Part shown: positions 1 through 9,619 of the stretch, in pieces
Numbering within the stretch: position 1 is the first letter of the stretch
How the letters are laid out: each line of letters starts with the position of its first letter
Source of the DNA: Kappaphycus alvarezii
Taxonomy: Eukaryota; Rhodophyta; Florideophyceae; Gigartinales; Solieriaceae
Direction: 5' to 3'
Assembly (NCBI GenBank): GCA_002205965.3
Contig: NADL03000649.1
Coordinates: 1,240,001-1,304,000, forward strand
Length of the DNA stretch: 64,000 nucleotides
Position numbers and translations under genes: made by a program
The notes under the pieces: model-generated
The model's input: only the letters and a program-made list of their open reading frames with translations
What the model was told of the DNA's origin: nothing
Database searches by the model: none

Positions 1-129
1 TAACTTTAAAGAGCTTATGCGCAGACGGGTGGAAGAAGTGCTTATGCATACGAGATAGTTGTGCACTAGTGAAGAATACTGGAATTCTCTGCTTGATCGG
101 CGCGTACAAGTGATCGCTGGATTACCGTG

Positions 130-444
130 TTAGAGGTATGTACCACACATCAATGTAGACGGACTCTCCACGGGGCGAAATATTTTGACTCGCCGAACTA
201 ATCTGTTAGATATCGTACATGGAGTGATGTATTTTCTGTCCATATTGTACAATCCAAGAATTTCCGGGACATCTGCCGGCACAATATCGAGTGCAACGAA
301 GATTGTTTGGAAACCGGACAGGGTGTCGAGAGGTAATTTAATCTTACCGAGAGATTGATAGGTCTCATCAGCAATCCGGAAACAATGGCGGGATGGGAGA
401 ACTTCCCGTTTGTTTATGTGGAGGACCTTAAAAATACTATTCAT
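130..444 (-). pseudogene. Retropepsin-like protease fragment
   Basis: This 104-residue frame holds a stretch that resembles the second half of a retroviral-type aspartic protease (VALDIVPADVPEILGLYNMD). In this fold, a hydrophobic beta strand is followed by ILGLD-type residues. The catalytic DSG triad is not present in this frame, so it is either in another frame or lost. It is part of the same decayed element as the Gag fragment. Confidence 0.45.
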
Positions 445-625
445 TTCTTCACGGCCGATGACGGACTTGGGAGCTCCTGCATCGCAAAGTAAGCCAACAC
501 GGCGGCCTGGGCGAGTTGGGTATCCTTACAACGACGAGATACATGGATATCATGGATATCTGACATATCAAATATCTCCGAGGGGGCACAGACCGATGTT
601 TTGTGGCGACGCGTAAGCTCGGAGG

Positions 626-1171
626 TTACATCGCGTCACCGGGACGAAAATCCTGAACATCTTGTTCCAATGGGGATAACCTGTGGTAGTAAATGAGCTG
701 TGCATATAGATCCTTGTCAATTTCCGCATTGTCCCTCAGAAGATTTGTATGATGTATATTCGATGGAGAGTCCCCTTCCACTGGAAATGGATCAACTTTT
801 GACTCAGGCGTGGAGAAGTGAGAGTCGAACTCCTGTAAAAGGGAAGCAGTAACATCTGCCTGCGATTCATCTTGGATAGCTGAGTGCGGTGTGATGTCTT
901 CATCGCCAACGCTGAGGTCCGAGATAGCGTGAACAAGCGATTCACCGTTTTGGATACGATTGCGGACGTTCTCGATGATTTGCTTCTTATTACGGCGGTG
1001 GCCTGGGTGCCATTGCCCTTTGCATTTTACACATAAGCTGAGGGCGCGTGCTTTCTGGAACTCTTCAAAGGAACGGGAATATCCCGTGCTCGCAGGTCCT
1101 CGAAGATGACTGGAATGGTTCTTGGGCTTGAAAGGCGCGGATGCGGCCATAACGCATGTGTCCGGTCTCAA
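626..1171 (-). pseudogene. Zinc-knuckle-like retroelement fragment
   Basis: The 181-residue frame has C47, C50, H55 and H58 in LCVKCKGQWHPGH. This pattern is common in polyproteins that carry a shortened zinc knuckle before the protease. The C-terminal half is acidic and low in complexity. It lies between the Gag-like part at higher coordinates and the protease-like part at lower coordinates, as expected for a minus-strand element. Confidence 0.5.
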
Positions 1172-1335
1172 ATGGCAAGCTTAGGTTGGGTCTGAATAAA
1201 GGTCACTACTCCCCCAGTGATAAGTTTGATCTGACGTAGATTCTATATCGACTCATAGAGAGCAGCGACGAACGAATTGAAAGTGTAGCCATTCGAAATG
1301 ATACTTTGAATCGTTATTCTGGGCCATTCGGTGAA

Positions 1336-2428
1336 TTAGGTCATAGCCCGACACAAATAGTCGATCTTATGCGCGTCCGACCTAAATTCTTGCGGACAGT
1401 GGGGAGCGAGGGCATTAAGATGTTCCACCAGTTTCGTTAAGCCTTCTGAAACATCGGTAATATCGCTTTCTTCCATGAAGGAACGAAGACGGAGTGTATC
1501 AAGCGTTCCTTTGATTTGCATCTTGCGGGCGTCACTACCATATTCTCGTATCATGATCGCGGCCATCTCAGAGAACGAAATATTGTCCCGTGTGAAACAG
1601 TTATCCAAGAAGAACGCGAAGCAGTACCAGAACCAAAGTGTACGAAGAAGTCAGCTTGCTGAACGCGAGATAGCTTGTACTGCCTGGAGCAAATGGAGTA
1701 CATGTGAAGGGTTTCGCCACTGTCTTCTGATATCGCCCCAGAAAACCGGATATCTCTGAAATTCTGCTGAACGTAGTTAGCCTTGCGGATGTCGTCATTA
1801 TTATTGTTGGAAACGGGGTTACTGGCGACTTTGGACGGGTGGATGAAAATATTTGGTTATTTTGAGCTGGTTCCTGACGGTTCCTGACGGTAGGGAGGAC
1901 AAACATTCGGGTCGATGTCAGCGGTGCTATTTTGGGGGGTACAATTAGCTTGAAGAGGAATCTCTTGTGCCAAAGATCTGTTGCTCACGTCCGGTTAGGA
2001 ATGCGCACGCTATCAGGTTGCCGGGGTGCCGGGGCGTTCTGCACATTTGCCAGATCTAAAGTGTTAGAACGCTGAACTTCGTTAACCTCAAAAGAGGCGC
2101 CAGTGCAACGGGAAATCAAAACTGCATTAGGCGATCCAAGAGAATTTCGATGGTTCACGATAACAGCAAAGAAAGTGTCTGCGTTGGCGCGGACTAGGTA
2201 GCAAAGCCAGACATGAGATTTGACGCGTTTTTCCTTCAGGTCTAGTGTATTAATGCCGACAGAAGCAAGATATTCATTCAGAATAGTCGAAAGTAAGAAG
2301 AGCTCACCGAGCTGATAAAGCACCCTAACCGGAGACACCGGCATCTTGAAGTATTCCGATGTGAAAAACTCGTTGATTGGAGGAAAAATATCTTCTAGGT
2401 GCTCTGAAACTTGATCTGTTTCGGGCAT
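1336..2428 (-). pseudogene. Gag-like polyprotein fragment
   Basis: The fragment is split over at least three frames (2428-1985, about 1800-1600, 1608-1336). The last piece contains a motif typical of Gag-like polyproteins: a helical REYGSDARKMQIKGTLDTL stretch, then EGLTKLVEHLNALAPHCP, ending in HKIDYLCRAM. Family membership is judged from the motif pattern only. It is followed on the same strand by the zinc-knuckle and protease pieces, which supports one element. Confidence 0.6.
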
Positions 2429-2430
2429 TT

Positions 2431-3340
2431 CGCTTTGCGCATCAGATTTGCTTGAGTCCTTTCCGTAGTAGCAAACATTTCCAGCGTATCATTTGCTGCG
2501 TTAGACAGAACCAATGAAAATCACGAACTGAAGCCTGAGGTGTTAATCATCTTAAGTAGGCGGTCAGCCTTGGACTTGAACTTTGCTCGCGTAGCTGGGG
2601 GCATCTTGATTTCCTTGCAATGAGAGCCTAGCAATCTTTTTGCACGATAACGATTTTGCGGCTTCGGTGATTGGAGATAGGTGGGCGAAGAGTAAGGCTC
2701 GAATCTGGATTGTTGTGTGACCTACTCTGTCGCACCAGCGGGACGCGTGGTGTACAATCAACACGTCGTTGAGTCACGCTGAAAATAACTGCGCAGTGTA
2801 GGATGGAGAGCGGGTGTGAAGGGAGTCGAGCACGAGCGGGGGTAGCGAGCGAGTGCGTAGGCAATAAGAAGAGGGGCGAGCTGTACGAACGGCGGAGGTC
2901 CAACTTTAATGTGCTAAAGTCAAACTGAACCCTCTTGCCCGGGAGAAGGGAGGCGGACAAGGACGGCGGGCATGTCAATTATATATCCGCGCTAACGGAC
3001 CCGGTGCTGCCCACAAGGCGGCGACGGTTTGGCGAGTAATTGCGGTCTAGTGTAATGTTACTGTAATGACACTTACCAACGGGTCTATAAAAGTGTGAGA
3101 TTCCCATATTTTTTAGCACCACTGTACCTCATTTCTTTGTGAGTAGCCTTTACATCTATCCGTTTTCAATGGCCAACCATTATGCTCCACATGGCGTGAA
3201 AAATTAATAGGAATATAATCGCGGTTTCCAGTAAATATGCTCTTTAGTACAGTACAAGTCATACCATTAGGCACTTGCCTCAAGAGCACTCACCAATGCT
3301 GCATTTTGTCTTACTGTCGCAGTCCTCACCGGACAACCTC
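2431..3340. other. Intergenic, nothing recognised
   Basis: Short overlapping minus frames exist at 2564-2978, but they show no recognisable domain and their composition looks non-coding. The stretch separates the left-edge retroelement from the first host gene. Its right part probably holds the 3' flank of that minus-strand gene. Confidence 0.4.
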
Positions 3341-4432
3341 CTAGATCTCGTTCTCCAAAACCCTTCCCATTAGATCCTTCTGTTCTCCCTCTGCTTCCTT
3401 CACCGCAGCTAACCAAACGTCCGCACATCTCCCTGTCATTTCCAACACTTTCTCCGTCAAAAGAGCAGGATCAAACAATGCTTCCCCCCTCACACTCGGC
3501 GCAGTCATCAATAGCTTTTCTACTACTTCGTCCGCTCTTCCCCAAACTCCCCTGTGCGGCTGAATCAGCTCCCTCCCATGGGTCATGAAAAACTCTGCGA
3601 GCCAGTCAGCATCACCTTCCGAAGATCCCGAGTTGAATAGTTCCTTCACCACGGCCCCGATTCCAAGATAAAGCGTGTAGTTTTTGACCAAGTCGAAATT
3701 GGCACTGCGAAATGGCGACCCGGATTTGACCGAGTACGACGGTAAGTTCAGAAGTGATGCAGTAAGGGATGCTGGGTCCTCGCCTACAACTCGCTGGCGG
3801 TATAATTCCAGAAGGCGTGAGCTCTCCCGCGCAAGGCTTGGGATGTCGCTGGTGAGCTCCTCTGCTATTTGCCTGCGAGCCTCCTGAACAATGACAACGC
3901 GCACGGGAAGAGCAGGTAGTTAGTTGGGCGCCCCGTGTATCGAAGCAGAGCCGTAAGGAGCATTGCAGACTGAGGATGGGTTTGCAACACGTACCATAAT
4001 GCGTAATCCAAGTTTTCGCGGAATTATCTCGACGTCATAGGTGAAGTAACGTCGTTGTATGTACGGGTTTTTGTTGTTTGTTCTGCCAGGAATGGGCTTT
4101 TTAATCTGTAGGGTAATTGGGGGTTCTTGAAGCAAGCGGGTGAGATATTCATCGGAGCTGCAACGCAGGGCGTCACAGGCGTGAAGGTCGTCTAGGCCGT
4201 TGTGATCCAGAAAGTCCTCCAACCAGTTGACAGTAGTTTCGTCCCGCAGCACGCGTGCGCAGAACATGGTTTGCTGGACGGCTCGTTGAGTGAGGAAGTC
4301 TCTAGCGCGGGCTTTGTTGGAACGGAGACCGGGTGACGAGGGCATTGAGGTGCACATGTAAGAGGTTCGGCGTGAGGTGAAGCACGGTTGGGAGGACGGG
4401 AAGGGAGCGAAGTTGATAAACAGAGTCTGCAT
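3341..4432 (-). CDS. Conserved-looking protein of unknown function, two exons
   Basis: Two minus-strand frames join cleanly through a 111-bp intron at 3884-3994. The donor reads GTACGT, the acceptor ends TTGTTCAG, phase is 0, and an in-frame stop lies inside the intron. Exon 1 is 4432-3995 (146 codons) and exon 2 is 3883-3341 (180 codons plus stop), giving 326 residues. The first 40 residues are rich in Ser, Thr and Arg and could be an organelle leader. The middle part (about 45-146) is compact, with Trp/Leu-rich helices, a PPITL turn and a YFTYDVEI strand. The C-terminal half is helical. I do not recognise the family and assign no function. The start is the first Met of the open frame; a Met at residue 26 is an alternative. 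Confidence 0.7.
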
Positions 4433-5307
4433 TTCTGAAGGCGGAATGTTTTACTCAGAGATGGGCGGGGCGGAACATGCATTGTCCAGGACTGGAAAAA
4501 GTGGTTTGCCACGCACGGTACTTGCCTACACATTTATAACTTTTCGCATTTGTGTGGCTTCACAGTGTTGGGAAAATGAGGTCATATAAATTGTTGATGT
4601 TCATTGAAACGCGGCATGGGGCATAATGGCGTTTCAGTGACACTAGAGACTGTACGTATGAAATGTTCCATGCTGTGCACTACTGTACTGTACAGTACAG
4701 TACTGTAGATGCAGCAAAAAAGGATCGCGGGTTGGGTTTCCTGATTGTCGCTGTGAATTGCTTGGGCTTGTGTTGGAGATACTCTAATTTCTCATTGAAA
4801 TTTTGATGTCGATGATTTGCGATGCAAAGTACAGCAGGAGGAATTTGTAGTGCCACTAAAATTAACCAGCTTTGGAGGGGGAGGCAAAAATCTGCATGCT
4901 GCGGACTACGCCCAATCACTGAAGCGGAACACGTGCACCAAGTGGCATAGCTCAGCTTTTGAGGAAGCCGAAATGACACCTTCGCCTTTGAGCTTCCGAT
5001 ACGGGCCGCGCTGACGGCCGCGTACTTGTCGACCACCTTAGATGTGGTCGCAGACGGGCATCCCAGGAAGGCGAAAGCTAGCGGGACAAAATGCCATCCC
5101 AGTTTCGAGCGTCCAGGTAGAGCTTGGCCAGGAATAGCAGGGATTTTGGTCGCAAAGTCCCTCAGCTTAAGTCGTTCCGCAGCATTTGCGGCGGCGCGCG
5201 CTTCCCGGGCTCCCTTGGAAAAGAAGCACTGTTGGAAAGGCGAGGAGACTGTGACGTCATACTCTACAGGGAGAGGAAAAGAAGATTCATGTATTCAGTG
5301 TCTACTG
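4433..5307. other. Intergenic region without a recognised gene
   Basis: Short frames on both strands at 4680-5325 have no recognisable domains. The stretch contains a small TACTG/TACAG repeat block near 4679-4706. Confidence 0.4.
4679..4706. repeat. TACTG/TACAG pentamer block
   Basis: Consecutive 5-bp units TACTG, TACTG, TACAG, TACAG, TACTG lie just downstream of the ATGCTGTGCAC context. TACAG differs from TACTG by the central flip A/T, so the run is nearly self-complementary and can fold on itself. The same unit recurs in larger blocks at 14.2-14.9 kb and 42.1-42.9 kb. Confidence 0.8.
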
Positions 5308-5435
5308 GCGACTACGCACGGCTAAGACCTAATCGGATGTACCTGGTCATCCATGCGCATGGGGGTTCGTGAGAGGATAGCGAGAGCAATGGATGACGAT
5401 AGGGTACAACTCAGTCGCTGGTAGATACGCCGGCG
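5308..5435 (-). repeat. 3'-tail fragment of non-LTR family R
   Basis: The segment reads (plus strand) CGGCTAAGACCTAATCGGATG, then GCATGGGGGTTCGTGAGAGG and a CGCTGGTAGATACGCCGGCGG-like end. It closely matches the copy at 19803-19990, and is a looser match to the tails at 22688, 37682, 38858 and 45420. In the better preserved copies this segment encodes, on the minus strand, the last residues of the element's protein (IPRIA ... YQRL ... LWSSVAMAI). Confidence 0.65.
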
Positions 5436-5915
5436 GATACGTAAGAGGGGGTGTGGGGATGTCCGCAGAGGTAGTCGGGTGGACGAGGATATCGGCGGGT
5501 CGGGCGTTCAGTGTTCTCTCAGTGCGGGATGTGCAACTATAGATCAATTCTTGACAGCGAATGAAAATCAACCATTTGGCCAAATCCTATTGACTATCAC
5601 AATAATAAAAAGCCTGAAACCGGGAATCATTCAAATTAATGTAGTACTGTATGGAGCTATTCGATTGGGATATAAATCTATCCAAGAAGAAACTTTAAAA
5701 GGTCGTTGATCCGATCGCCATCAAATGCAGAATGAAGGTACTACGCCCGTTTGAGGTCAACAGTGCATTCCCGCACCTTTCTCTCCCTTTCAAGCGGGCT
5801 GAATTCAACTTAACTCCTTTACCGCGCCTTAATACAACACTTCTGGTCAACTCCCGCTTCCCCGCAAGGTTACTCTTCCCTAGTTCTTGAAACTGACTTA
5901 CCGCTCACGTTCACA

Positions 5916-6976
5916 ATGTCGCTCCTTCCCCCTTTTTCACGCAACTCCACCCCTACTAATATCCTCTCAGGCGTCGCCCTTCTCCTCCTTCACCATCCCC
6001 AACCCCATCCGGCCGTCCAATACCTCCTTGCCTACCTCACTGGGTTCCACCTCTCCTTCTTCCCCTCCCTCCCAGTTGTCCCCGTTCTGCTCTCACTTCT
6101 ACTCCCTTCACCCACTCCACTCAACACCCCTCCGCTCCTCCTTCATCTCTCCCTCTCTGCCATCCCTCTCCTCCTCACTACCATTTGTTGCCCTCTACCA
6201 CTCTCTCAGAACATACTTTTCAGTACCGCCCTCATCACCACCCTTTTATCCCTTCTTCTTCTTCTCAACTCGCCCACTCACCCATTTCTTCCACCCTACC
6301 TCCCCTAACCATTTATCTTCCAATTCCTGTTTTTAATCTCCGTCACGCTGCCTCCATATTCAATCTACGTCAGGACATCAGCACCCTCCTTCAAAACATT
6401 CCGCTCATTCCTTCTCCACGTTTTATTTACAAAAGCCTAAATTCTTCAATCTTCGTCTTGCTAGGCGCGCTTACTCGCTCCCTCGGCACGTATGTGTCTG
6501 CAATCTCGCACCTCCGCTCTTCTGCTTACCTCGCCTCTATCGGATGGCTTTTGACAGAAATCCGCATCAATTCGCTGCAAGACGGCCTTCCTTCATGCCT
6601 CATTCTTTCTTTGTCTGCCGTACTCATTCTTCTTATCCACCGAGCGACCATCTTTCTATCTCCCCGTTTGCGTACATTACTATTTCCCCTTGCTGTTCTC
6701 GGTGGTAATTTTCTTACGGCATTAGTTTTCATCGAAGTACGTCTCATAGAGAGGGTGCTTGACGGCATCATCGTTGGTGGCGTGTCTGCATTGACTCTCG
6801 TCAAAGGTATATGTGAAGTAATGGGGACAGGAAATGCGGTGATTGCAAACGGATTTTACGGAGCATTTAAGATTATTGTTCTGTTTCTAATTATGATGAG
6901 CTTGGAGGGGACGCTACCGGTGGCTATGTTTAATCTGGGTAGACGGAAGTTTGAAGTAGCGGGGGTCAACGATTAG
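5916..6976 (+). CDS. Multi-pass membrane protein, unknown, with one frame break
   Basis: A Leu-rich frame from ATG 5916 runs to a stop at 6306-6308 (130 residues). A second frame, apparently coding from about 6302 to the stop at 6976, continues with further hydrophobic segments, among them SIFVLLGALTRSLGTYV and LIVLFLIMM-like stretches. The two frames meet at a short C run (6302-6305), and a single missing base there would account for the change. A small unrecognised intron is the alternative. Six or more predicted transmembrane helices over about 350 residues suggest an integral membrane protein. I do not recognise the family. The upstream frame at 5887 and the 263-residue frame from 6185 overlap it, but the 5' part of the latter looks non-coding. 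Confidence 0.5.
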
Positions 6977-7160
6977 GATCGAGACTTGACTAAGAAAACT
7001 GCTATCGAGCTAAGAAGTAATCTTCCACGAGTGCAACAGCGACAGCATTCTTGGCGGCAATAACATCAAAGCAAGGGTAAGGGTTCCGCCTCTACGTATT
7101 CATAAAGTCGCAAGGTATCTCTGGACAACGATTGCCACACTCGCTAGGCATTGAACACAT

Positions 7161-8096
7161 TTAGGTGACACCATGAAGGCTGTCTGTCATTTGCTTCCAC
7201 AACACAGCTCCCCCGACAAGCTCTGCCACTGGTTGAGAACCATTTACCTTCTCCCCCTCTGCAATATCCTTCAGTCGTGGCATTGGTAATAAAATAATAT
7301 TGTCGCTCTCCTCCATAGCCAGGTTACCCTCCCTATACCTCGTCGCAACCTCTGACCCGCTAAGATACACCCTGACATAGAACACCTGGGTAACTTTTGC
7401 ATCTCGTTTCCGCTCTACAAGCCCAAGGCATTTCATTTCGTGCGCTGGTTGAACACACTCCCCTTCCAGGAACAACTCCTCCAATAATTCACGTCTAGCG
7501 CCCCGCCACAGTTCCTCCGCCACGCGATAATTGTCCCCCTCGGTAGGATGTGGATTCAGTTCGTAAGGCTCTGGGTGCCCTCCTGGGAAAGCGACGGCGC
7601 CTTTTCCCTCCCCTACGCGCTGATTCCGAGTGATGAGAATCGTGAGGTTGTCATTTGTCTCTGCAATTATGACGTTGCCAAGAGGGCACGCCATATGGCA
7701 GCGACCAAAACGTCGGATAGGGGCATCTCCGGAATGAGTGCCTTGGAACGTCTTGTAATCAGTGAGGCCGAGATGTAGCGTGGCCTCGTTGGACTTTGGT
7801 TCGGTAATACCGGCTAAGCGGAATTTAGAGCCGTTAAAGAGGGTCGGATTTTGGTGGAGGGCTCGTTGCCAGGTTGTGTGGATGGATGCCTCTAAGGTAG
7901 CTTCGGGGTGAGGTAGGCGGTTGTGGGAAGCCGGGGAGAAGTCGACGAGAATATGGCGATTGGGTGCATAGTTGAGGACGACCTCGACGTCACCGAGCGC
8001 ATCCATGCCGCCGGACTTTGTATTACCTCGACATGTCCTGGTCAAGAGCGTGCGTCTGAGCCGCTCTCTGCCGTTCGGTGATACAGTACCCAACAA
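7161..8096 (-). CDS. Nudix hydrolase, NUDT22-like
   Basis: The 311-residue intact frame has NUDT22 features: LTDYKTFQGTH (residues 111-121), PLGNVIIAETNDN (138-150), then PGGHPEP (171-177). The Nudix box runs from G173 to about residue 212, with REL at 202-204 and two Glu at 206-207, but has a longer loop between the Gly-rich start and the REL helix than the classic 23-residue box. NUDT22 relatives hydrolyse UDP-glucose or UDP-galactose to UMP and the sugar phosphate using Mg2+; this substrate is known for the animal enzyme and inferred here. REL and the EE pair are present, so activity is plausible. The start is the first Met of the frame; M31 (genomic 8006) is an alternative because the first 30 residues are Arg-rich and poorly structured. 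No signal peptide is evident. Confidence 0.82.
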   Translation of the reverse strand: MLGTVSPNGRERLRRTLLTRTCRGNTKSGGMDALGDVEVVLNYAPNRHILVDFSPASHNRLPHPEATLEASIHTTWQRALHQNPTLFNGSKFRLAGITEPKSNEATLHLGLTDYKTFQGTHSGDAPIRRFGRCHMACPLGNVIIAETNDNLTILITRNQRVGEGKGAVAFPGGHPEPYELNPHPTEGDNYRVAEELWRGARRELLEELFLEGECVQPAHEMKCLGLVERKRDAKVTQVFYVRVYLSGSEVATRYREGNLAMEESDNIILLPMPRLKDIAEGEKVNGSQPVAELVGGAVLWKQMTDSLHGVT

Positions 8097-8635
8097 AGGT
8101 GAGAGACACTGTAAGCGCTTTTCATTGGGCTCTGCACACTGTACTAATCAGTTTGATGTGCCACAACGATATACGAGGCTTCATGGCGTTCTAACGAGAA
8201 TCGGCACTGTTCGGTGGAGCACGTGGGAACATTTCCGGGACCATGAACTGACGCGTGTTTCTCGCAATGGATTGCCGAATGGCATTCAAAAAGCCATTTA
8301 TGGGGCGGCGAAGAGGGGCACTTTGCAGGCATAGGCATGATTTCGGAAAGGTTGGAAAAGCGCGTGAACCTGGGCCAATGACTGAAGATCGCGAACGGCA
8401 GCAACATCGTCTGCGCCACCTTTGTCATCACGTCCCTCGCTAGCTTCATCAGCCTACTGCGATAATGTAAGCTTTTCCAGATTCAGAACAGCATCTTCAA
8501 CCACAAATCCGGACGCCGAGGATGAGCGGTTGTCCAGGCTGTGATGCAAGAGAAGAACCATTCCAAGTAGGGCTATAGCTTATTTCCACCCGTATTGGGC
8601 TCTTTACACAGTGCAGACAGAGTCCAATGAGCGTC
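8097..8635. other. Intergenic, nothing recognised
   Basis: Short overlapping frames on both strands (8144-8449) show no domain. This lies upstream of the Nudix gene and probably includes its promoter, but no TATA-like or other motif stands out. Confidence 0.35.
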
Positions 8636-8775
8636 TCTATAAAAAAGAGAGAAAGAGAGAACCCTTATTTCCTAGAGACTAGATGGGGGTCATGAATGAA
8701 TGAATGAACTCCGTCTGGATGTCAGGTGGTGGGGTAGGTGCGCAGTTTTGGTGATTCAGCGTGACGGCGGTGTAC
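8636..8775 (+). repeat. Dispersed repeat shared with 30735-30865
   Basis: The segment begins with GAGAGAAAGAGAGAACC, then TTATTTC, and continues with CGTCTGGATGTCAGG, GGTAGGTGCGCAG and GGTGATTCAGC. The same order with small differences is at 30735-30865: GAGAGAAAGAGGGACC, CGTCTGGAGGTCAGG, GCTATGTGCGCAG, GGTAATTCAGC. The two copies are 22 kb apart and have the same orientation. No coding capacity is visible. Confidence 0.65.
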
Positions 8776-8948
8776 TATAAAACAAAGAAAGAAAGAAGTT
8801 TAATGCATTCAGCCGCTGGCGGTGCTGCACAGGATCTGGAACGCAACCTCTCGTGGCGCCCCCTCCACCGTCTGACACCCCGACCCGTGCACCGAACTTC
8901 ACCTTTCAACCAATTGCGTCTGATTCTCTCGGTGCGCCTGCTCCCAAA

Positions 8949-9130
8949 CTATCGTTTTGCTTGAGGAGTTGATCTCGCGAATAGCGCGGAAGAATGATAC
9001 GCCGGCGTGTGTTTCAGCGCCTTAGTTGCATCTTGTGGTCGTCTATTGCTATCGTCACCTGCTCGCGAACGCCACTGCACGTGTCCGAGATGGACTATCC
9101 GGTTGGCCCCTAGCCCTCTAGTCGTATCTT
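8949..9130 (+). repeat. 3'-tail fragment of non-LTR family R, plus orientation
   Basis: The plus strand encodes a broken LLEELISRIARKND-type segment followed by the region that corresponds to the LWSS module, and ends near ACTATCCGGTTGGCCCC. This is the reverse orientation of the other tails (5308, 19803, 22688, 38858, 45420). It is the only tail in this orientation that I found. Confidence 0.6.
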
Positions 9131-9149
9131 GCAGTCGTGTCCAGGACAC

Positions 9150-9570
9150 CGTAGAAACTGTTTGATGTAAACTGTTTTTTTAGAATCTACTAAACAAATG
9201 CGGAAACACGTGTCATGAGATTCCGAAACTGAGAGATGGGGTGCATCCCTAGTCGATCAGTTGTAAATAGGTCATGAAGAGCCTGTAGTCGGGCTGATCT
9301 GATTTGTCCGTAGATGTCAATGGCGATAGGTAGAAGGTCAGCACCTTCGACACGACACGAAATCGCAAAGTATTCCCTTTTCCGCCCTTCGGCCCGCGTC
9401 AGTGCTGAGAAACCTCAATCTGCCTGGTTCCGAAAGGGCGCGGAGTGAGGGCTGACAATGGTCACATCAAGTCCCTGTGAGGTGGGCGCGAATGGAGGCT
9501 CGTCGATGAAGAGGCCCAGTGCGCGCTGCTCGGCTCGGCCCCATAACCCCATCACCGGCAGAGACCCGCT
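9150..9570 (-). mobile_element. Non-LTR element fragment, endonuclease-like region (second family)
   Basis: The minus strand (9560 to 9240) reads, with breaks, as a GLDVTIVSPHSAPFRNQAD-like segment, then LTRAEGRKREYFAISC and LLPIAIDIYGQI. The D-V-T-I-V-S-P core matches the DVTVxSP core of restriction-like endonuclease domains in non-LTR retroelements of this window. A related copy lies at 35760-36470. The Asp and the strand pattern fit a PD-(D/E)XK fold, but this is inferred from pattern. Confidence 0.5.
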
Positions 9571-9619
9571 CAAGAAATAAAAAAGAACCCAACTGTATAT
9601 ACCAAGAGTGTTAACAAAT

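Larger units (their letters stand above)
1..2430 (-). mobile_element. Degenerate retrotransposon, gag to pre-integrase, truncated by the window edge
   Basis: Broken minus-strand frames follow the order of a retrotransposon polyprotein. A Gag-like region lies at 2428-1336, a zinc-knuckle-like region at 1171-626, an aspartic-protease-like region at 444-130, and a fragment resembling the helical pre-integrase segment (SAQLSRMHKHF with HPSAHKLF) at about 100-1. At least four frame changes separate these parts, so this is a dead copy. The fragment order and the protease style (a VDIVPADVPEILGL-like stretch) resemble copia-like or unclassified polyproteins more than the gypsy elements further right. 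The rest of pol would lie to the left of the window. No LTR was recognised at the right end. Confidence 0.7.

Noticed and set aside
5887-6336. Alternative 149-residue frame over the membrane-protein gene
   Set aside because: It is Ser/Pro-rich from the same CT-rich DNA. The frame from 5916 gives hydrophobic helices that continue in the downstream part.
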